From Flavobacterium aquidurense (lineage in GTDB: Bacteria > Bacteroidota > Bacteroidia > Flavobacteriales > Flavobacteriaceae), in the NCBI GenBank assembly GCA_900107365.1, contig FNPS01000005.1, forward strand, positions 1 through 64,000: DNA of 64,000 nt, written 5' to 3'. Below the pieces are notes generated by a model, which saw only the letters and a program-made list of their open reading frames with translations, ran no database searches and was not told where the DNA came from. Both the position numbers and the translations under genes were made by a program. Positions 34,935-43,470 of this stretch are shown one piece after another; positions within the stretch are counted from its first letter, which is position 1, and each line of letters begins with the position of its first letter.

Positions 34935-35546
34935 CTATTTATCTAAAGCGTATCTTCTTGCCACTTCTGTCCAGTTAATTACACTGAAAAAAGCTTCGAT
35001 ATAATCTGGTCTTCTGTTTTGGTAGTTTAAGTAGTAAGCGTGCTCCCAAACATCCATTCCTAAGATTGGAGTTCCACCGTTACCAGCAACTTCTGGCATC
35101 AATGGATTATCTTGATTTGGAGTACCTACAACTTCTAATTTTCCTCCTTTTTGCACTGTTAACCAAGCCCATCCTGAACCGAATTGTGTAGCTCCGGCTT
35201 TAGCAAATTTTGCTTTAAATTCTTCAAAAGTTCCAAAAGAAGATTCAATTGCTGCTAATAAATCACCTGTTGGTAATCCGCCTCCATCTGGAGACATTAC
35301 AGTCCAGAATAAATTGTGGTTGTAGAAACCTCCACCATTGTTACGAACTGCAGCGTTTGATTTATCTAAGTTAATTAAGATGTTTTCGATTGTTTTTCCT
35401 TCTAAATCTGTACCAGCAATAGCCGCGTTAAGATTTGTAGTATATGCATTATGATGCTTAGTATGGTGAATCTCCATTGTGCGTGCATCAATATGTGGTT
35501 CTAATGCGTCATATGCATAAGGTAATTGTGGTAGTTCAAAAGCCAT
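34935..35546 (-). CDS. Superoxide dismutase (Mn/Fe)
   Basis: 203 aa, the standard length. It converts superoxide to peroxide and oxygen. The metal ligands are in [12 protein letters not shown] (His), [11 protein letters not shown] (His) and [19 protein letters not shown] (Asp, His). The GGG before the FYNHN motif and the NQDNPLM stretch favour the manganese-type branch, but a cambialistic enzyme cannot be excluded. No signal peptide, so cytosolic. It has its own terminator. Confidence 0.95.
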   Translation of the reverse strand: MAFELPQLPYAYDALEPHIDARTMEIHHTKHHNAYTTNLNAAIAGTDLEGKTIENILINLDKSNAAVRNNGGGFYNHNLFWTVMSPDGGGLPTGDLLAAIESSFGTFEEFKAKFAKAGATQFGSGWAWLTVQKGGKLEVVGTPNQDNPLMPEVAGNGGTPILGMDVWEHAYYLNYQNRRPDYIEAFFSVINWTEVARRYALDK

Positions 35547-35684
35547 GATATTATGATTTTTATGGTTTATAATAATTTATCCAAATTTAAACATTTAACT
35601 TTGGAATAGAAAATACTATTTTGTTATAATTGAATTTAATTAATTGATAAATTGCTTTTTTAACGTGTAAATAGTTGTAAATCT

Positions 35685-36359
35685 TTATTTTCCGTTAAAA
35701 GTGGTCATGGTATTTTCTAATCCGGCAGTTCCGAATGTCTTAATAATTTCTGAAGAAACTTCTAAACGTTCCGGTAATTTTGCTTTTTCTTCTTCGTCCC
35801 AATCGCCTAAAACGTAGTCAATTTGTTGGCCTTTTTTAAACTGATCGCTAATACCAAATCTGAAACGGGTATATTGTTGGGTGTTTAAAACAAGGTTGAT
35901 GTTTTTTAGTCCGTTATGACCACCGTCACTGCCTTTTGGTTTGATTCTGATGGTTCCGAAAGATAAGTTTAAATCATCTGTAATAACTAAAATATTCTCT
36001 AAAGGAATATTTTCTTTATCCATCCAGTATTTTACAGCTTTACCGCTTAAATTCATGTAGGTATTAGGCTTAAGCAGAAAAAAGGTTCTTCCTTTAAATT
36101 TATATTCGGCAAGCGCTCCTAACTTCACGGTTTCGAAAGAAAGACTTTCTTTTTTGGCTAAGAAATCCAGGACTTTAAATCCGATGTTGTGTCTTGTATT
36201 TACATATTCGGCTCCAATATTACCTAGTCCTACGATTAAATATTTTTTACTCACGCTTTCTATATTGTTTTTTGGGTGTTCGTGAACCTCCGGTTTCCTA
36301 TTATCTGTGTTCTCTTCTTTTTGTGTTGATGAAAACAGTTTTGTTATCCATTTTATCAT
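35685..36359 (-). CDS. pth: Peptidyl-tRNA hydrolase
   Basis: 224 aa. It releases peptides from peptidyl-tRNA that drops off the ribosome. The enzyme core starts near residue 39 (KYLIVGLGNIGAEYVNTRHN, with the catalytic His) and includes PNTYMNLSGKAV, VITDDLNLSFG and KGSDGGHNGLKNI. The first 38 residues are a charged extension of low complexity that is not part of the family core. No internal ATG offers a better start. Confidence 0.95.
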   Translation of the reverse strand: MIKWITKLFSSTQKEENTDNRKPEVHEHPKNNIESVSKKYLIVGLGNIGAEYVNTRHNIGFKVLDFLAKKESLSFETVKLGALAEYKFKGRTFFLLKPNTYMNLSGKAVKYWMDKENIPLENILVITDDLNLSFGTIRIKPKGSDGGHNGLKNINLVLNTQQYTRFRFGISDQFKKGQQIDYVLGDWDEEEKAKLPERLEVSSEIIKTFGTAGLENTMTTFNGK

Positions 36360-36378
36360 AATGCAAAAATAAACTTAA

Positions 36379-36470
36379 TTAGGGAATGTGGCAATTGGTT
36401 GATTAGATAATTAGAGAATGTGTCAACTCGCCAATTAGATAATTAGAAAATGTGGCAATTAGATAATTTA
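36379..36470. repeat. CAATTAGATAATTAGAAAATGTG-type repeat, second locus
   Basis: Four to five imperfect units of the repeat also found at 4612-4730, directly upstream of pth. A shorter set lies at 36717-36760. Confidence 0.7.
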
Positions 36471-36473
36471 ATC

Positions 36474-36850
36474 TTAACCGCAAAGTTCGCAAGGAGTTAC
36501 GCAAGGTACACTAAGAACGGGACGCGGATGACGCAGATTTACTTTGCGCCTTTGTCTCTTTGCACCTTTGAACCTCTTTCTTATAGAAATGAATCGATCT
36601 TGCTAGCCCTGACAGCAGCGGTATCCTTTTTCTGGCTTCTTTAGCCAGGAAAAGATATAGCGGATGGCAGGAAGGTTACGTCTTGAAAACCCTGAAGCTT
36701 CTGCTTCTAAAAAATTTGAAAATTAGATAATTAGAAAATGTGTCAATTAGATAATTACATCTAACCGCAAAGTTCGCGATGGTTTTACGCAAGGTGCGCT
36801 AAGAATGGAACGCGTATGACACGGATTTATTTGCATAGTTTCCCTTTAGT
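36474..36850. repeat. Two copies of an AACCGCAAAGTTCGC-type intergenic repeat with a central hairpin
   Basis: Copies start near 36476 and 36764. Each reads AACCGCAAAGTTCGC, then ACGCAAGG, a CTAAGAA word and a GACxCGGATTT word. Between them (36620-36660) is a hairpin with TATCCTTTTTCTGGCT / AGCCAGGAAAAGATA-like arms. The surrounding 643-bp gap (36360-37002) has no gene that I can support. Confidence 0.6.
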
Positions 36851-36951
36851 TTGAGAGCACCAAAAAGCCCTTTGCACCTATGAACCTTTGTACCTTTGAG
36901 CCTTTCCTTAGAACCTCAGCACCTTAGCAACTCAGAACCTTTAAAAACAAA

Positions 36952-36984
36952 AAAAAAGCACCAATCTTTCGATTGATGCTTTTT
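36952..36984 (-). terminator. Terminator of rplY
   Basis: Stem AAAAGCA-CAATC / GATTGATGCTTTT. The single mismatch is a G-T wobble when read on the minus strand. It lies 19 bp past the stop codon. Confidence 0.75.
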
Positions 36985-37002
36985 GTATTGATTTGAAAAA
37001 AA

Positions 37003-37614
37003 TTATTTTTTCTTTCCTTTTGCAGGAGCTTTTGCAGCTTTTGCAGCTTCTTGAGCAGCTTTCATAGCAGCACGAGAAATTCTTACCTGAGCAACAACAG
37101 TGTTCTCTGGGTGCATAACTTTGTATTCTGGTTGACCTACTTTAGTAACGTATAATTTGTTACCCATTTCAAGTGGAGTAATGTCAGCTTCAACAAAATC
37201 AGGAAGATCTTTAGGTAAAGCTTTAACTTTTAATTTACGAGTGTTTAAACGTAAAACACCACCTGCAAGAACACCTTTAGATGTACCAACAATTTTTACT
37301 GGAACTTCCATAGTGATTTCTTTGTCATCAAATAATTGAAAGAAGTCAATGTGTAAAATTTTGTCAGATACCGGGTGAACCTGAATGTCTTGCAAAATTG
37401 CATTGAATGATTTTCCTTTTCCAAGCTCAATCACAACTGTGTGTGCGTTTGGAGTGTAAACCAAGTTTTTGAACGCTGCAGCGTCTGCTGAGAAGTGTAC
37501 TGCCTGATTTCCTCCGTATAACACGCAAGGAACCGCTCCAGCATTACGTAAGGCTTTAGTTGACACTTTGCCCACGCTTTCTCTTTCTGATCCTTTAATT
37601 GTAATCGATTTCAT
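37003..37614 (-). CDS. rplY: 50S ribosomal protein L25 (Ctc/TL5 form)
   Basis: 203 aa. It binds 5S rRNA in the large ribosomal subunit. The N-terminal L25 domain ([48 protein letters not shown]) is followed by the beta-rich CTC domain ([37 protein letters not shown]) and an Ala/Lys-rich tail. It lies 97 bp after prs, the usual prs-rplY-pth order. Confidence 0.96.
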   Translation of the reverse strand: MKSITIKGSERESVGKVSTKALRNAGAVPCVLYGGNQAVHFSADAAAFKNLVYTPNAHTVVIELGKGKSFNAILQDIQVHPVSDKILHIDFFQLFDDKEITMEVPVKIVGTSKGVLAGGVLRLNTRKLKVKALPKDLPDFVEADITPLEMGNKLYVTKVGQPEYKVMHPENTVVAQVRISRAAMKAAQEAAKAAKAPAKGKKK

Positions 37615-37711
37615 TGTAAAAAAATATAGTTATTAATAAATATACATTGCTATAAGCTTTAAGCCATAGGCTTTAGGCTTTTCTTCACTTAGTAATAAAG
37701 CTTACTGCTTA

Positions 37712-38653
37712 TTACATTATGAATTTTCCACTGATGGAATTGTTGTGGTGCACCATGTGCATAACTTCGGCAAAAAGAGGTGCACAACTCACTACTCTGA
37801 TTTTCTTTGATTCTTTCTTTAACGGAATTGAATCGGTAACTATTAATTCGCTCAATTTTGAGTTTTCAATTTTTTCGTAAGCACCACCCGATAAAATAGC
37901 GTGTGTACAAATTGCTCTAACGCTTAATGCTCCTTTTTCGATCATTAAATCGGCAGCTTTTGCTAATGTTCCACCTGTATCGATCATGTCGTCTACTAAT
38001 ATTACGTTACGACCTTTTACTTCACCAATTAGTTCCATAGTGTCGATAACGTTGGCTGCTTTTCTTTGTTTATAACAGATTACTACATCTGATTCTAAAA
38101 ACTTAGAGTATGCATATGCTCTTTTTGAACCTCCCATATCTGGTGATGCAATGGTTAAATTTTCTAAATTTAAACTCTGCACGTAAGGCAAAAAGATTGT
38201 AGATGCAAATAAATGATCTACTGGTTTTTCAAAGAATCCCTGAATTTGATCTGCGTGCAAATCCATTGTCATGATTCTTGTTGCTCCTGCAGCAGTTAAT
38301 AAATTAGCTACTAACTTTGCTCCAATCGGAACTCTTGGTTTGTCTTTTCTATCCTGTCTTGCCCAACCAAAATATGGCATAACAGCTGTAATATGTCTTG
38401 CAGATGCGCGTTTTGCTGCATCGATCATTAGTAACAATTCCATCAAATTATCAGCAGATGGAAAAGTTGAACACACGATAAAAACGCGTAATCCTCTTAT
38501 TGATTCTTCGTAAGATGGTTGAAATTCTCCATCACTATACGTTGACATCGTTACTTTGCCTAACGGAATTCCGTATTGTTCGGCAATTTTTTCTGCAAGA
38601 TAGACACTTTGTGAACAAGCAAAAATTTTAGCTTCTGGTTCTAGGTGCGACAT
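37712..38653 (-). CDS. prs: Ribose-phosphate pyrophosphokinase
   Basis: 313 aa. It makes PRPP from ribose 5-phosphate and ATP for nucleotide synthesis. The flexible-loop and catalytic motifs MPYFGWARQDRKDKPR, MTMDLHADQIQGFF, IASPDMGGSKRAYAY and the PRPP-binding VILVDDMIDTGGTLAKAA are intact. It is cytosolic. The 300-bp gap upstream holds its promoter region and that of the divergent tRNA-Leu gene. Confidence 0.97.
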   Translation of the reverse strand: MSHLEPEAKIFACSQSVYLAEKIAEQYGIPLGKVTMSTYSDGEFQPSYEESIRGLRVFIVCSTFPSADNLMELLLMIDAAKRASARHITAVMPYFGWARQDRKDKPRVPIGAKLVANLLTAAGATRIMTMDLHADQIQGFFEKPVDHLFASTIFLPYVQSLNLENLTIASPDMGGSKRAYAYSKFLESDVVICYKQRKAANVIDTMELIGEVKGRNVILVDDMIDTGGTLAKAADLMIEKGALSVRAICTHAILSGGAYEKIENSKLSELIVTDSIPLKKESKKIRVVSCAPLFAEVMHMVHHNNSISGKFIM

Positions 38654-38849
38654 TATAATTTGTTGTTTTTGCTCCGCTGCGCTCCGTACAATTTGGCTTG
38701 ACTTTTTTGGTAAAACAAAACTTGTATAAATGCCTCGGGTGTAGTTAGTTGTGTGTGCGTCGTTTTAACGAGGTGCAAATTTAGAAAATTTATTGGACAC
38801 TGAAAGGAAAAATTTAAGTATTTTTAGTAGAACATTTAATTTTATTTTT

Positions 38850-38857
38850 TACATTTG
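38850..38857 (+). promoter_or_regulatory. Possible -7 promoter element for tRNA-Leu
   Basis: TACATTTG fits TAnnTTTG, about 96 bases upstream of the tRNA. No TTG is found at the usual distance, so the assignment is weak. Confidence 0.35.
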
Positions 38858-38953
38858 CACCGTGTTAAAGGAATAAGCACAGTTATGACCTCATAATTAC
38901 TTATTCTATTGCGTTAAAATAACTGATTTATTAGTTGTTTTTTCGTCTGCTAA

Positions 38954-39033
38954 GCCCGGATGGCGGAATTGGTAGACGCGCTGGTCTCAAACACCTGTGG
39001 GAAACCGTGCCGGTTCGACTCCGGCTCCGGGTA
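38954..39033 (+). tRNA. tRNA-Leu (anticodon CAA)
   Basis: The acceptor arms GCCCGGA / TCCGGGT pair with one G-T, followed by discriminator A; CCA is not encoded. The D arm (GGCGGAATTGGTAGACGC), anticodon loop CTCAAAC (anticodon CAA), a short class II variable arm and the T arm GCCGG-TTCGACT-CCGGC are all visible. One T-T mismatch lies in the anticodon stem (CTGGT / ACCTG). Confidence 0.92.
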
Positions 39034-39034
39034 C

Positions 39035-39062
39035 AAAAACCTCTTCGAAAGAAGAGGTTTTT
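39035..39062 (+). terminator. Terminator of the tRNA-Leu gene
   Basis: 12-bp perfect stem (AAAAACCTCTTC / GAAGAGGTTTTT) with a GAAA loop, starting two bases past the tRNA. Confidence 0.85.
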
Positions 39063-39090
39063 TTGGTTTTATAACATTTGTATTTATTAC

Positions 39091-39159
39091 AGCCCAAGGT
39101 TTCAACTTTTGGATAGAGATCGTGATTGTATTGTGTCCCCACGGTTGAAACCGTGGGCT
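39091..39159. repeat. REP-like palindromic element
   Basis: Outer arms AGCCCAAGGTTTCAAC and GTTGAAACCGTGGGCT (one mismatch). The right half also contains its own palindrome CCCACGGTT-GA-AACCGTGGG. It is of the type often found as dispersed REP elements in Bacteroidota. Confidence 0.6.
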
Positions 39160-39169
39160 ATATTAAAAT

Positions 39170-39631
39170 TCAAACCTCACAACTCGCCTCATGCAAAACA
39201 GGAAAATTACAGGAATTAGCAATAAAACATAATTGATTTGCTTTCTTATGAAGCTCCAATGCTAACTCCTTTTTATCTGAATTTAAAATTTTTACTTTAG
39301 GTTTTAATAATACCTCAACAAAACGCCCGCTTCCATCTATAGCAACTTCAAGCGTTGCTTTGGCATTATCTGAATATTCAAGAACTTCTATTCCGTTTTG
39401 AGAGCATACATATAAATAGGACATCATATGACAGGAAACCAAACTGCTTAAAAGCAAATCTTCTGGATTATATAATTCGGGATCGCCTTTGAAAGCTTTT
39501 GCTGCCGAAACATTTAAAACAGGCTTTCCTTCAATTATAATTTGATGACTTTTATTGTAAATTCTCTTCGTTGAATCTTCCTGAATTTTATTTGAAGTCC
39601 AATTTGCTTCTGCTTTGAATAGATGTTTCAT
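39170..39631 (-). CDS. OsmC-family peroxiredoxin-like protein
   Basis: 153 aa. Members reduce organic hydroperoxides with two cysteines. Here one lies in LLSSLVSCHMMSYLYV and the other in CFIANSCNFPVLHE, in the right order and spacing for the family. The start ANWTSNK is also typical. It is cytosolic. The partner reductant and regulator are not visible in the window. Confidence 0.88.
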   Translation of the reverse strand: MKHLFKAEANWTSNKIQEDSTKRIYNKSHQIIIEGKPVLNVSAAKAFKGDPELYNPEDLLLSSLVSCHMMSYLYVCSQNGIEVLEYSDNAKATLEVAIDGSGRFVEVLLKPKVKILNSDKKELALELHKKANQLCFIANSCNFPVLHEASCEV

Positions 39632-39688
39632 TTTACCTAAATTTTTCTATTGCGAAATTAAGAGTTTTAAAAGTAGCTGATAAATTAA

Positions 39689-39752
39689 TCGCAAAGTCGC
39701 AAAGTTTATAAACAAAGCTAAAAAAACTTTGCGCCTTTGCGTCTTTGCGAGC
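39689..39752. repeat. CGCAAAG/CTTTGCG inverted intergenic repeat
   Basis: AATCGCAAAGTCGCAAAG on the left and CTTTGCGCCTTTGCGTCTTTGCGA on the right (the two parts lie around a short A+T-rich stretch). The words match those of the repeat upstream of rplY. Confidence 0.6.
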
Positions 39753-39777
39753 AATTTCTTTCCAGTCTCTCATAAAA

Positions 39778-39806
39778 AAACCTCGAAAGGACTACTTTCG
39801 AGGTTT
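39778..39806 (-). terminator. Terminator of the araBDA-galM operon
   Basis: 12-bp perfect stem (AAACCTCGAAAG / CTTTCGAGGTTT) with a five-base loop, 38 bp past the galM stop. Confidence 0.8.
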
Positions 39807-39843
39807 CTTAGAGAATTACTAACTAATTAACATAATTCCAAAA

Positions 39844-41028
39844 CTATTTTTTTACAGAAAATTTAAAAGTAGTTTTAGTTTTATAATTTTCTCCCGGGTT
39901 TAAAACCGTTGTTGGGAAGTTTTTCTGATTTGGAGAATCAGGATAATGTTCTGTTTCTAAACATAAACCTGTTCTGTGTACGTATATTCCGCCTTTAGGA
40001 TTTGGCAAAGTTCCGTCAAGGAAATTTCCAGAGTAAAACTGAATTCCAGGTTCGTCTGTTGTTACTTCTAAAACTCTTCCGCTTGCTGCGTGGTATACTT
40101 TTGCAATGATTGTTTTTCCTTTTTCAGGATTGTTCAGCACCCAACAATGATCGTAACCTTTACCTCTTTCTAATTGTTCGTTTTTAGCTTCGATGTCTTT
40201 TCCAATTAATTTTGGTGTTCTGAAATCGAAAGGCGTATTGGCAACATCATCCAATTTTCCTGTCGGAATTAAAGTGGCATCAACCGGAACCAATTTATCG
40301 GCATTCAAAGTCAATTCGTGATCTAAGATTGTTTTTGTGAAATCTCCGGATAAATTGAAATAAGAATGCTGCGTTAAATTCACCACTGTTTTCTTATCAG
40401 TAGTTGCTTCGTATAAAACTTCTAGTTGATTATCATTTGTCAATGTATACGTTACAAAAACTTTCAAATTTCCAGGATACCCTTCTTCCATATCTTTACT
40501 TAAATAAGATAATTTTAAAATTGCGGTATCTCCAGATTTTGCTTCATCCGCTTTCCAAACCACGTTAAAGAAACCTTGCGGTCCACCGTGCAAAGCATTT
40601 GGAGCATTGTTAATTGCTAATGAATATTCTTTTTCGTCTAAAGTGAATTTTCCTTTCGCAATTCGGTTTCCGTATCTTCCGATCAAAGCGCCAAAGAATG
40701 GATTTTCTTTTTCGTATTGTGCTAAAGAATTAAATCCGATTACCACATTTTCAGAAACACCGTCTTTATTCGGTACTTTTAAATCTGTAATTCTTCCACC
40801 AAAAGTGATGATGTCTACTTCCATCCCGTTTTGGTTTTTCAATTTATAACTGTCTACTTTTTCTCCTTTAGCAGTTGTTCCGTATTCTGATTTTTCGATT
40901 GTAACTGAAGCTTTTTCATCTGAAGAAACTGTTGTGGCATCCATTTTTTTATCGTTTTTGCATTGAACTGAAATTGCCGTCAAACTTAGAAGGCCCACCC
41001 CGAAAACGCAACGTTTTAATACATTCAT
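39844..41028 (-). CDS. galM: Aldose 1-epimerase, lipoprotein form
   Basis: 394 aa. It interconverts alpha and beta anomers of sugars. A lipobox (LTAISVQC) and a 35-residue linker place it on the periplasmic side of a membrane, unlike the cytosolic paralogue at 49699. Catalytic residues are in NLTQHSYFNLSG (His) and GLCLETEHYPDSPNQ (Glu), and GRYGNRIAKGKF is the substrate loop. It is the last gene after araA, with an AraR-type operator candidate at 41104 in between. A role in preparing arabinose or galactose for uptake is inferred. Confidence 0.93.
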   Translation of the reverse strand: MNVLKRCVFGVGLLSLTAISVQCKNDKKMDATTVSSDEKASVTIEKSEYGTTAKGEKVDSYKLKNQNGMEVDIITFGGRITDLKVPNKDGVSENVVIGFNSLAQYEKENPFFGALIGRYGNRIAKGKFTLDEKEYSLAINNAPNALHGGPQGFFNVVWKADEAKSGDTAILKLSYLSKDMEEGYPGNLKVFVTYTLTNDNQLEVLYEATTDKKTVVNLTQHSYFNLSGDFTKTILDHELTLNADKLVPVDATLIPTGKLDDVANTPFDFRTPKLIGKDIEAKNEQLERGKGYDHCWVLNNPEKGKTIIAKVYHAASGRVLEVTTDEPGIQFYSGNFLDGTLPNPKGGIYVHRTGLCLETEHYPDSPNQKNFPTTVLNPGENYKTKTTFKFSVKK

Positions 41029-41103
41029 AAATGATAATTTTTTGGTTTGTAAAAAGTTAAATGTTAGAAGTAAAATGTTAGACGTGAAAATTAATCATTT
41101 TAT

Positions 41104-41122
41104 AAATGTAAAAATTACCTTT
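41104..41122. promoter_or_regulatory. AraR-type operator candidate upstream of galM
   Basis: AAATGT-N7-ACCTTT, differing from the other five copies by one base in the right arm. It lies 76 bp before the galM start, in the araA-galM gap. Confidence 0.5.
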
Positions 41123-41168
41123 TTGAGTTTTTTCACATTTTACATCTTACAAATTACATTTTACTGCC

Positions 41169-42677
41169 TTAAAGGCCATTTTGAAACAAATGATAATACG
41201 CTTCATTGGCATTGATCTTATCTTTAAACTCTCTTACGGTCGTTTTTTCGTCAATTACTAACAATTCGATTCCGGCTATATCCGCAAAATCTTCCATGTA
41301 TTCTGTTGTAATGGCCTGGCTGTAAACGGTGTGATGCGCTCCTCCAGCCAAAATCCATGCCGTAGCTGCGATATCAAGGTTTGGTTTACAATCCCATAAA
41401 ACTCTTGCAACTGGTAATTTTGGTAAATCTGCCATTGGTTTAATAGCTTCTACTTCGTTTACGATTAAACGGAAACGAGTTCCCATATCTACCAAAGAAA
41501 CGTTGATTGCATCTCCGGCAGGCGAATTAAATACCAAACGAGCAGGATCTTCTTTTCCTCCAATTCCTAACGGATGCACTTCACAAGAAGGTTTTGCATC
41601 TGCAATTGATGGACAAATTTCCAACATATGTGATCCTAAAACATATGATTTTTGAGGTGTAAAGTGATATGTATAATCTTCCATGAAAGAAGTTCCTCCT
41701 TCAAGACCCACGTTCATTACTTTTAAGGCACGAACCATTGCAGCTGTTTTCCAGTCTCCTTCTCCACCAAAACCGTAACCATCAGCCATCAATCTTTGTG
41801 TTGCAATTCCAGGTAATTGTTTCCAAACCCCAAGATTTTCAAACGTATCTGTAAAAGCGCCAAAACCTCCTTCTTCAAGGAAAGCTCTTAACCCTAATTC
41901 AATTTTTGCCGCTTCCGCTAATGAACTTCTTTGCGCTCCGCCTTCTTTTAAAGCATCAGTCAAAGTATAAGAAGCCTCGTAAACCGCCAATAAATCATTT
42001 AATTCTTTGTCTGTAACTTTCTCAATATATTTGGTAACATCTGAAGAATCAAATCCGTTAACTGACATTCCGAAACGAATTTGAGCCTCAACTTTGTCTC
42101 CTTCCGTTACGGCAACTTCACGCATATTGTCTCCAATACGAGCCACTTTTAAGTTTTGAAGTTCATCCCAACCCAAAGCTACTCTCGTCCAGATACCTAA
42201 TTTTTTCTGAACTCTTTGGTCTTCCCAATGTCCCACAACCACTTTACGTTTTTTGCGCATTCTTGACATGATAAAACCAAATTCACGATCTCCGTGTGCT
42301 GATTGATTTAGGTTCATGAAATCCATATCGATAGTTCCCCACGGAATTTCAGCATTGTATTGTGTATGTAAATGACATAACGGTTTTTTCAGAATGCTTA
42401 GTCCGCCAATCCACATTTTAGCTGGCGAAAAAGTGTGCATCCAGGCAATAATTCCGATACAGTTTTTAGCCGAATTTGCCGCCAAACACACATCTAAAAT
42501 TTGAGAAGGTGATTTTACCACATCTTTATAAACCACTTTTACTGGTAAACTAGATGATGCATCTAATCCTTTTGCAATTATTTGAGAATGCTCCGCAACT
42601 TTTCTTAAAGTTTCTTCACCGTATAATTCCTGGCTTCCTACTACAAACCATACTTCTTTTTGAGATATATCAATCAT
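41169..42677 (-). CDS. araA: L-arabinose isomerase
   Basis: 502 aa from the ATG at 42677; a TTG at 42701 would add eight residues. It converts L-arabinose to L-ribulose in the cytosol. The N-terminal [14 protein letters not shown] and downstream [54 protein letters not shown] and [13 protein letters not shown] segments are all typical. It lies third in araB-araD-araA, after a 91-bp gap. Confidence 0.97.
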   Translation of the reverse strand: MIDISQKEVWFVVGSQELYGEETLRKVAEHSQIIAKGLDASSSLPVKVVYKDVVKSPSQILDVCLAANSAKNCIGIIAWMHTFSPAKMWIGGLSILKKPLCHLHTQYNAEIPWGTIDMDFMNLNQSAHGDREFGFIMSRMRKKRKVVVGHWEDQRVQKKLGIWTRVALGWDELQNLKVARIGDNMREVAVTEGDKVEAQIRFGMSVNGFDSSDVTKYIEKVTDKELNDLLAVYEASYTLTDALKEGGAQRSSLAEAAKIELGLRAFLEEGGFGAFTDTFENLGVWKQLPGIATQRLMADGYGFGGEGDWKTAAMVRALKVMNVGLEGGTSFMEDYTYHFTPQKSYVLGSHMLEICPSIADAKPSCEVHPLGIGGKEDPARLVFNSPAGDAINVSLVDMGTRFRLIVNEVEAIKPMADLPKLPVARVLWDCKPNLDIAATAWILAGGAHHTVYSQAITTEYMEDFADIAGIELLVIDEKTTVREFKDKINANEAYYHLFQNGL

Positions 42678-42768
42678 GTTGTTTTGTTTATTTTGTTTCA
42701 AGTTTCAGGTTTCAAGTTTTGAATTGCTTAAAATCTTTGCTCTTTATTCTTTCTTCTTTTATCTTAAA

Positions 42769-43470
42769 TTATTGTCCGTAATATGAATCTTTTCCGTGCT
42801 TGCGGTTGTAATGTTTCTTTATTAGGGAATCTTTTAATCTTGGTGCGTTCGGATTTATTTGTAAAGTCAGGTACGCCATTTCGGCTACGACTTCTAAAAC
42901 CTTACTATTATAAACCGCTTTTGCTGCATTTTTTCCCCAGGCAAACGGTCCGTGATTTCCGATCAAAATCATTTCTACTTCTTCATAAGAAAGATTTTTT
43001 TCTTTGAAACAATCCAAAATCTGAATTCCCGTATTGTGTTCGTAGTTTCCTTCGATAAGCGAATCTGCCATTGGCGGTGCGCAAGGAATATCAGCTGTTA
43101 AATGGTCTGCATGTGTTGTTCCAAAAATCGGAATATCTTGCTGCGATTGTGCCCAGGCTACCGAATAGGTTGCGTGTGTATGTGCAACGCCTCCGATATT
43201 TGGCCAGTTTTTATATAAGTATGCGTGTGTTTTTGTGTCAGATGACGGACGCATGGTTCCTTCAATTACATTGTTGTCAAAATCGACAATAACAATGTCT
43301 TCCGGTTTTAAATCTTCATACGGAACGCCGCTTGGCTTGATAGCAAAAACACCGTTTTTTCTATCAACTGCGCTTACATTCCCAAAAGTGTATACTACCA
43401 AATTCAGTGCATTTAACTGCATGTTGGCTTCGTAGCATTCTTGTTTTAAATCTTTATAAAGAGAACTCAT
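42769..43470 (-). CDS. araD: L-ribulose-5-phosphate 4-epimerase
   Basis: 233 aa. It converts L-ribulose 5-phosphate to D-xylulose 5-phosphate, the last arabinose-specific step. Class II aldolase-fold features include NVSAVDRKNGVFAIKPSGV, PSSDTKTHAYLYK, the zinc-binding GVAHTHATYSVAWAQ and IGNHGPFAWGKN. Its start overlaps araB by 17 bp, which implies coupled translation. Confidence 0.96.
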   Translation of the reverse strand: MSSLYKDLKQECYEANMQLNALNLVVYTFGNVSAVDRKNGVFAIKPSGVPYEDLKPEDIVIVDFDNNVIEGTMRPSSDTKTHAYLYKNWPNIGGVAHTHATYSVAWAQSQQDIPIFGTTHADHLTADIPCAPPMADSLIEGNYEHNTGIQILDCFKEKNLSYEEVEMILIGNHGPFAWGKNAAKAVYNSKVLEVVAEMAYLTLQINPNAPRLKDSLIKKHYNRKHGKDSYYGQ

